Shown here one piece after another: positions 60,570 through 64,000 of a stretch of DNA of 64,000 bases. Where the stretch lies: contig CAIJKV010000130.1 of the NCBI GenBank assembly GCA_903821335.1, positions 1 through 64,000 of the forward strand. The letters run 5' to 3'. Origin of the DNA: an uncultured beta proteobacterium (lineage in GTDB: Bacteria; Pseudomonadota; Gammaproteobacteria; Burkholderiales; Burkholderiaceae_B). The notes below the pieces were generated by a model that saw only the letters and a program-made list of their open reading frames with translations, was not told where the DNA came from and made no database searches. A program made the position numbers and the translations under genes. The first letter of the stretch is position 1, and each line of letters opens with the position of its first letter.

Positions 60570-61040
60570 ATGTTAGGAAAGCGTGGTGAGCTTTACGTGG
60601 TCATCCAGGGCTTGCTGTTCGCGCTTGTCCTTTTCGGACCGGCGTCGGTCGCCGGAATACCTGCGTGGCCATTGGGGCTCACGATGTTATTCAGTTTTTC
60701 AGGTATTGTGCTGATCGCTTTCGGGTTCGTCGTGGCAGTGCTCGCCGCCTGGAATTTGGGCCGCAGTCTTACACCACTGCCATATCCCAAAAAAAATGCT
60801 GAACTGGTGACGACAGGTCTGTTTGGCTATGTGCGACATCCAATCTATTTCGGCGTCATTCTTCTGGCGTTCGGATGGAGCCTCTACACGCAAGGGACCT
60901 TGACGCTTTGTTACTCCCTCGTTCTCGCCCTGTTCCTGGACATAAAATCCAGGCAAGAGGAAATATGGCTTTGCCAAAAATTCGCCGATTATCGGCAATA
61001 TCAGATGACGACAAGCAAACTGATCCCTTATGTCTATTAG
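60570..61040 (+). CDS. Isoprenylcysteine carboxyl methyltransferase (ICMT)-like membrane protein
   Basis: Small integral membrane protein of 156 residues with about five hydrophobic helices and the ICMT/PEMT-family C-terminal motif GLFGYVRHPIYFGVILLAFGWSL followed by KSRQEEIWLCQKF (SAM-binding region). Bacterial homologues have mostly undefined small-molecule or lipid substrates. ATG 60570 has AAGGAG 9 nt upstream; a GTG at 60531 would extend it but has no SD. Confidence 0.85.
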   Translation: MLGKRGELYVVIQGLLFALVLFGPASVAGIPAWPLGLTMLFSFSGIVLIAFGFVVAVLAAWNLGRSLTPLPYPKKNAELVTTGLFGYVRHPIYFGVILLAFGWSLYTQGTLTLCYSLVLALFLDIKSRQEEIWLCQKFADYRQYQMTTSKLIPYVY

Positions 61041-61200
61041 TCAAATATTTGATGCCAGAACCATCCCTGTTGGCGATGGCGGAATTTTTGGTCCTTTTGT
61101 CCGCTTCTCATTCACCCTCTGCCGGTCGACCGCGTCGTCCGGTACGGCAAGCGGTGAAGAGTCTGCTGGCTTCTGGCCATAGAGGATTGCAGTCATTCGT

Positions 61201-61218
61201 GATGATTTTCGAATCATC
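61201..61218. promoter_or_regulatory. Inverted repeat upstream of the Old Yellow Enzyme gene
   Basis: GATGATT-TTCG-AATCATC, perfect 7-bp arms, 39 nt before the ATG at 61257. It could be an operator (OYE genes are often repressed by TetR-type regulators) or a hairpin with a UUCG loop. The remaining 216-nt gap after the ICMT-like gene shows no gene. Confidence 0.4.
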
Positions 61219-61256
61219 GAATAAGATAAAAAAATAATAAACCATGGGGAGTCAGT

Positions 61257-62426
61257 ATGTCCGCTATTCAGAGCGCGTTGTTCAGTCCATTCAAAATCCG
61301 AGGTGTGACCTTTCCTAACCGGATTGTTCTTGCTCCGATGATGCAATGCAAAGCCATCAATGGTGATGCGTCTGACTGGCATCTGGTTCATTATGGGAAG
61401 TTCGCACTCGGAGGCTTTGGCACGGTCCTGACTGAAGCGGTCGCCGTTGAGCCAAACGGCTGCATCACAACGGGCTGTCTTGGCCTATGGTCTGATGACC
61501 AGATACCGATGCTGCGCAGGATCACCGACTATATCCACGCGCAAGGGTCGCTGGCTGCAATCCAGCTGGCACATGCCGGGCGCAAGGCGGCCACGCATCG
61601 GCCCTGGGAGGGCTACGGCCCCTTGACGGCTGAGGACGCGTCGCGCGGCGAAGCACCCTGGCCGATTGTCGGGCCTTCAACACTATCCATAGGCGAGGGT
61701 CATGCTACGCCGCATGCACTGACCATTGACGAGATCCAAGAGGTCGTCAAACGCTTTGGCGAGGCCGCCAGGCGGGCGGATGCCGCTGGCTTTGACATGA
61801 TTGAAATCCATGGCGCCCACGGTTATCTGATTGCCAGTTTTCTCACGCCGCTTGTGAATGACCGCCAGGACGCCTATGGCATCGACCGTGACGGGCGCAT
61901 GCGGTTTGCACTCGAGGTGACCGCGGAAATACGGGCCAACTGGCCGGCCGACAAACCATTGTTTTTCCGTGTTTCCTCTGAAGATGGTGGAGGCCCGGGG
62001 GGCTGGGACGTTGAAGACTCCGTGGTGCTCGCGCTCAAGTTGCATCAAGCTGGCGTCGATGTCGTGGACTGTTCATCCGGGGGGCTGCGTCTGTCCGCGG
62101 TGCTGCAGAACCAAGGCCGCGATGTGGGCTTTCAGGTGCCTTATGCCGACCGGATCAAACACAGTGCCAACATGCCGACCATGGCTGTCGGGCTGATCCT
62201 CGACGGACCACAGGCCGAAGCGATCATTCGTGAGGACAAGGCAGATTTTGTCGCGATTGGCCGACAGGCAATGTATGACCCGTTCTGGCCTCACCATGTG
62301 GCCCAGCAGTTGCATGCCAATCAAGACTTTAAAAAATGGGACTTGTCCGCCGGGTGGTGGCTGCAAAAACGCGCCGGTGCCCTGGATATGATTGGCTACG
62401 ACCCGACTGGGGTACGTAAAAATTAG
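61257..62426 (+). CDS. NADH:flavin oxidoreductase / Old Yellow Enzyme family
   Basis: FMN-dependent ene-reductase of 389 residues, TIM-barrel fold, closest in layout to YqjM/XenA-type enzymes. Seen: FSPFKIRGVTFPNRIVLAPMMQ, the active-site QLAHAGRKA (histidine pair region), EIHGAHGYLIASFLTPLVNDRQDAYG, and the FMN-phosphate segment near ADFVAIGRQAMYDPFWP. GGGGAG 5 nt before ATG. Reduces activated C=C bonds or detoxifies electrophiles; in-vivo substrate unknown. Confidence 0.93.
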   Translation: MSAIQSALFSPFKIRGVTFPNRIVLAPMMQCKAINGDASDWHLVHYGKFALGGFGTVLTEAVAVEPNGCITTGCLGLWSDDQIPMLRRITDYIHAQGSLAAIQLAHAGRKAATHRPWEGYGPLTAEDASRGEAPWPIVGPSTLSIGEGHATPHALTIDEIQEVVKRFGEAARRADAAGFDMIEIHGAHGYLIASFLTPLVNDRQDAYGIDRDGRMRFALEVTAEIRANWPADKPLFFRVSSEDGGGPGGWDVEDSVVLALKLHQAGVDVVDCSSGGLRLSAVLQNQGRDVGFQVPYADRIKHSANMPTMAVGLILDGPQAEAIIREDKADFVAIGRQAMYDPFWPHHVAQQLHANQDFKKWDLSAGWWLQKRAGALDMIGYDPTGVRKN

Positions 62427-62943
62427 ACGTCCAGAAATAGCATTGCGCACAAGCGAAAATCTATCAGGAGCTGAATCCACATAAAGACATCCGGCCAGCT
62501 GAACTTTGTCTTCACCACGTCCAGCAGCAGAACCCTACTGGACGAGTGCCGGCCATAACAGAAAAACTCCAGGTCCCTGGTATCAGTCTGAACGCGACGT
62601 TGCCCTGTCCCGATATGGCGGCTACGCAGCGCAAGCTGCCGTTGGCCTAAATGACATCGACTTCCGGCGACCTGTTGCCGCTGTTCATATTTTCGCTTAA
62701 TGTGTCGAAAGTGCCGCAAAATCAGATGTTGGCCAGAACGCCGTACTTGTCCTTTGTTTGCCTAAGGTCAAAATAGCGGACAGGGTATTGACTGCTGACA
62801 AGCCAGAGCAGAGGTACAGTACTTATTCGTCGGCTGTTCTAAGCCATCGGAGGGATTAACGACATTTGTGAGCTTGAATGCGCAGCGTCAGGCTCACGCT
62901 GGCTTCATATCGTATTCAACGCGATGCGTCTGGGTCAACCGTC
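62427..62943. other. 517-bp region without a recognisable gene
   Basis: Between the OYE gene and the sensor gene. Short open frames exist on both strands (for example 62506-62700 plus, 62423-62719 minus), but none has an SD, a recognisable motif or plausible composition. GGAGGG at 62849 precedes a GTG at 62868 that is out of frame with the sensor. The base composition appears less GC-rich than upstream genes, which may indicate decayed or transferred DNA. Confidence 0.6.
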
Positions 62944-64000
62944 ATGAAACTGGGCAGGTTCGATTGGTACTCGTTGAGGACTCGGATTTTGGCCTTAACT
63001 GTCGCCGCGTTTGTGTTTGGCGTCTGGTCGCTATCGTACTATGCAAGTCGGCTGTTGCGCGACGACCTTATCCAGTTGATTGGCGGTCAGCAGTCTGCCA
63101 CAGTTTCAGCCGTGGCAGCGGAAATTAATGCCAACATGGAGGAACGGCTTAAGGCGTTGGAATTCGTCGCCGTTGGTATTAATCTTCCCATGCTCGAACA
63201 GCCTGCAATCCTACAGGTCTACCTTGATCAGCGCCCCCTAATTACGCTACTTTTTAATGCCGGCGCTTTTATAACGCGCCTTGATGGCGTTGCAGTAGCC
63301 GAGGTGCCCAGAATTGGACGCACGGGTATAAATTACCTGGATCGAGATCACGTTGCCGCGGCGCTCAGGGATGGCAAGGCCTCGGTTGGCAAGGCCGTCA
63401 TTGGCAAAAAAGTGGCTAGCCCGAGTTTTGCCATGACGGTGCCCATTCGGGACACCCAGGGCAACGTGATCGGCGCACTGACGGGTGCAACCGATTTAAG
63501 CGTCACCAACTTTCTGGACAACTTCGTTGCGAGCCGCTACGGACTAAGTGGCGGATACCTCATCGTCGATCCGGTTAATAAACTGTTTGTGACGACGACA
63601 TCAAACGCCAACTACGAAAAGCTGGTGATGCAACCGATCCCGGCACCCGGAGTTAACCCCGTACTGGATCGCCGCCTTGAAGGGTTCGATGGGGCCGCTG
63701 TCAACGTAAGCTCGCTTGGTATTGAAGTACTGACTTCATCCGCCCGGATCCCTTTCCCCAACTGGTTCCTGATCGCATCCTTGCCAACGCAGGAGGCATT
63801 TACACCGGTTAGTTCGTTGCAAAGACAACTCGCGCTAGTAACGATTTTTCTTACGCTCATCATGGGCAGTCTGATCTGGTGGCTTATGTCGAGGCATCTG
63901 AGGCAGCAATTCGCACCCATGCTGGCTGCCACTGAAGCGCTCAACAACTCACTGGAAATCGACGCCACACCAAATCTGCTGCCAATCAATAATCGTGGCG
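62944..64000 (+). CDS. Membrane sensor with extracytoplasmic Cache domain, C-terminus cut by window edge
   Basis: N-terminal 352 residues of a membrane-anchored sensor; the frame is open to the right edge. Layout: first transmembrane helix at about 12-32 (TRILALTVAAFVFGVWSL), a periplasmic double-Cache-like domain (about 35-290; VPIRDTQGNVIGALTGATDLS, GLSGGYLIVDPVNK), second helix near 293-313 (LALVTIFLTLIMGSLIWWLM), then the start of a cytoplasmic part. The output domain (HAMP, PAS, GGDEF, kinase or MCP) is outside the window, so the type of sensor cannot be stated. ATG 62878 in the same frame is an alternative start. Confidence 0.82.
   Translation, partial: MKLGRFDWYSLRTRILALTVAAFVFGVWSLSYYASRLLRDDLIQLIGGQQSATVSAVAAEINANMEERLKALEFVAVGINLPMLEQPAILQVYLDQRPLITLLFNAGAFITRLDGVAVAEVPRIGRTGINYLDRDHVAAALRDGKASVGKAVIGKKVASPSFAMTVPIRDTQGNVIGALTGATDLSVTNFLDNFVASRYGLSGGYLIVDPVNKLFVTTTSNANYEKLVMQPIPAPGVNPVLDRRLEGFDGAAVNVSSLGIEVLTSSARIPFPNWFLIASLPTQEAFTPVSSLQRQLALVTIFLTLIMGSLIWWLMSRHLRQQFAPMLAATEALNNSLEIDATPNLLPINNRG

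Noticed and set aside
62423-62719. 98-residue minus-strand open frame as a gene
   Set aside because: No SD, no motif, and sequence resembles random translation; kept only as part of the gene-free region.
51031-62967. att site duplication of the tRNA-Cys 3' end marking an island
   Set aside because: The only later similarity found is about 10 bases (GGTTCGATTG near 62957), too short; no integrase is present in the window.

Overview
The window looks like a chromosomal segment of a betaproteobacterium of the order Burkholderiales, most likely family Alcaligenaceae (Bordetella/Achromobacter/Advenella-like). This rests on GC-rich coding sequence, the gene order hrcA-nadK-recN-fur-bamE-dapB-murB, the trxB/ftsK-lolA-rarA-serS neighbourhood, and icd next to a DUF1841 gene and paired small cytochromes c. 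The order-level placement is firm; the genus is not resolved.

Positions 1-14.7 kb hold an accessory catabolic regulon. A minus-strand operon (7194 to the left edge) encodes a divergent shikimate-dehydrogenase-like protein, a GMC (choline-dehydrogenase-like) flavoenzyme, an SDR, a fused E1 alpha/beta 2-oxoacid dehydrogenase, its E2 acyltransferase and a second SDR cut by the left edge. A GntR/FadR-type regulator (7406-8116) is divergent from it. A second minus-strand operon (13550 to 8123) encodes a branched-chain-amino-acid-type ABC importer (livK, livH, fused livM-livG, livF) plus another SDR, with an exported alpha/beta hydrolase divergent from it. Near-identical FadR-type operators (TGGT-N3-ACCA) sit in front of both operons. 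The inferred logic is: import a carboxylated substrate, oxidise its alcohol groups, then decarboxylate a 2-oxoacid to an acyl-CoA.

Positions 14.7-50.7 kb are mainly housekeeping: an unknown exported protein, an EamA exporter, a small Pro/Gly/Val-rich exported protein, serS, a cyanide-insensitive-type bd oxidase (cydAB plus a 39-residue partner), rarA, lolA, ftsK, trxB, an Smr protein, a VC_2705-type sodium:solute symporter with its DUF4212 partner, icd, two cytochromes c, a MoxR ATPase/VWA pair, a two-domain M16 peptidase, the dnaJ-dnaK-grpE heat-shock set with sigma-32 promoters, hemH, hrcA, nadK, recN, fur, bamE, dapB and murB.

At 50.86-51.06 kb lie tRNA-Gly(GCC) and tRNA-Cys(GCA). Converging on them is the most unusual locus of the window: a compact operon (55753 to 51067) joining an isoquinoline-oxidoreductase-like molybdenum hydroxylase (2Fe-2S and molybdopterin subunits) to soxX-soxY-soxZ-soxA. 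There is no soxB or soxCD here, and the SoxY carrier lacks the canonical GGCGG tail. This is my best candidate for an undescribed system: Sox-carrier chemistry coupled to a xanthine-dehydrogenase-family enzyme.

The right end (55.9-64 kb) carries two MFS transporters around an uncharacterised protein, a zinc-ribbon NUDIX hydrolase, aat, an ICMT-like methyltransferase, an Old Yellow Enzyme and a truncated membrane sensor. The last 1.5 kb looks less GC-rich. Other features include eight 14-bp tandem repeats that supply the stop codons of two convergent genes, and two dispersed copies of a hairpin element resembling IS150-type ends that probably terminates transcription. Start sites were chosen from Shine-Dalgarno (SD) sequences and family length; all functions are inferred from motifs and family memory, with no database search.
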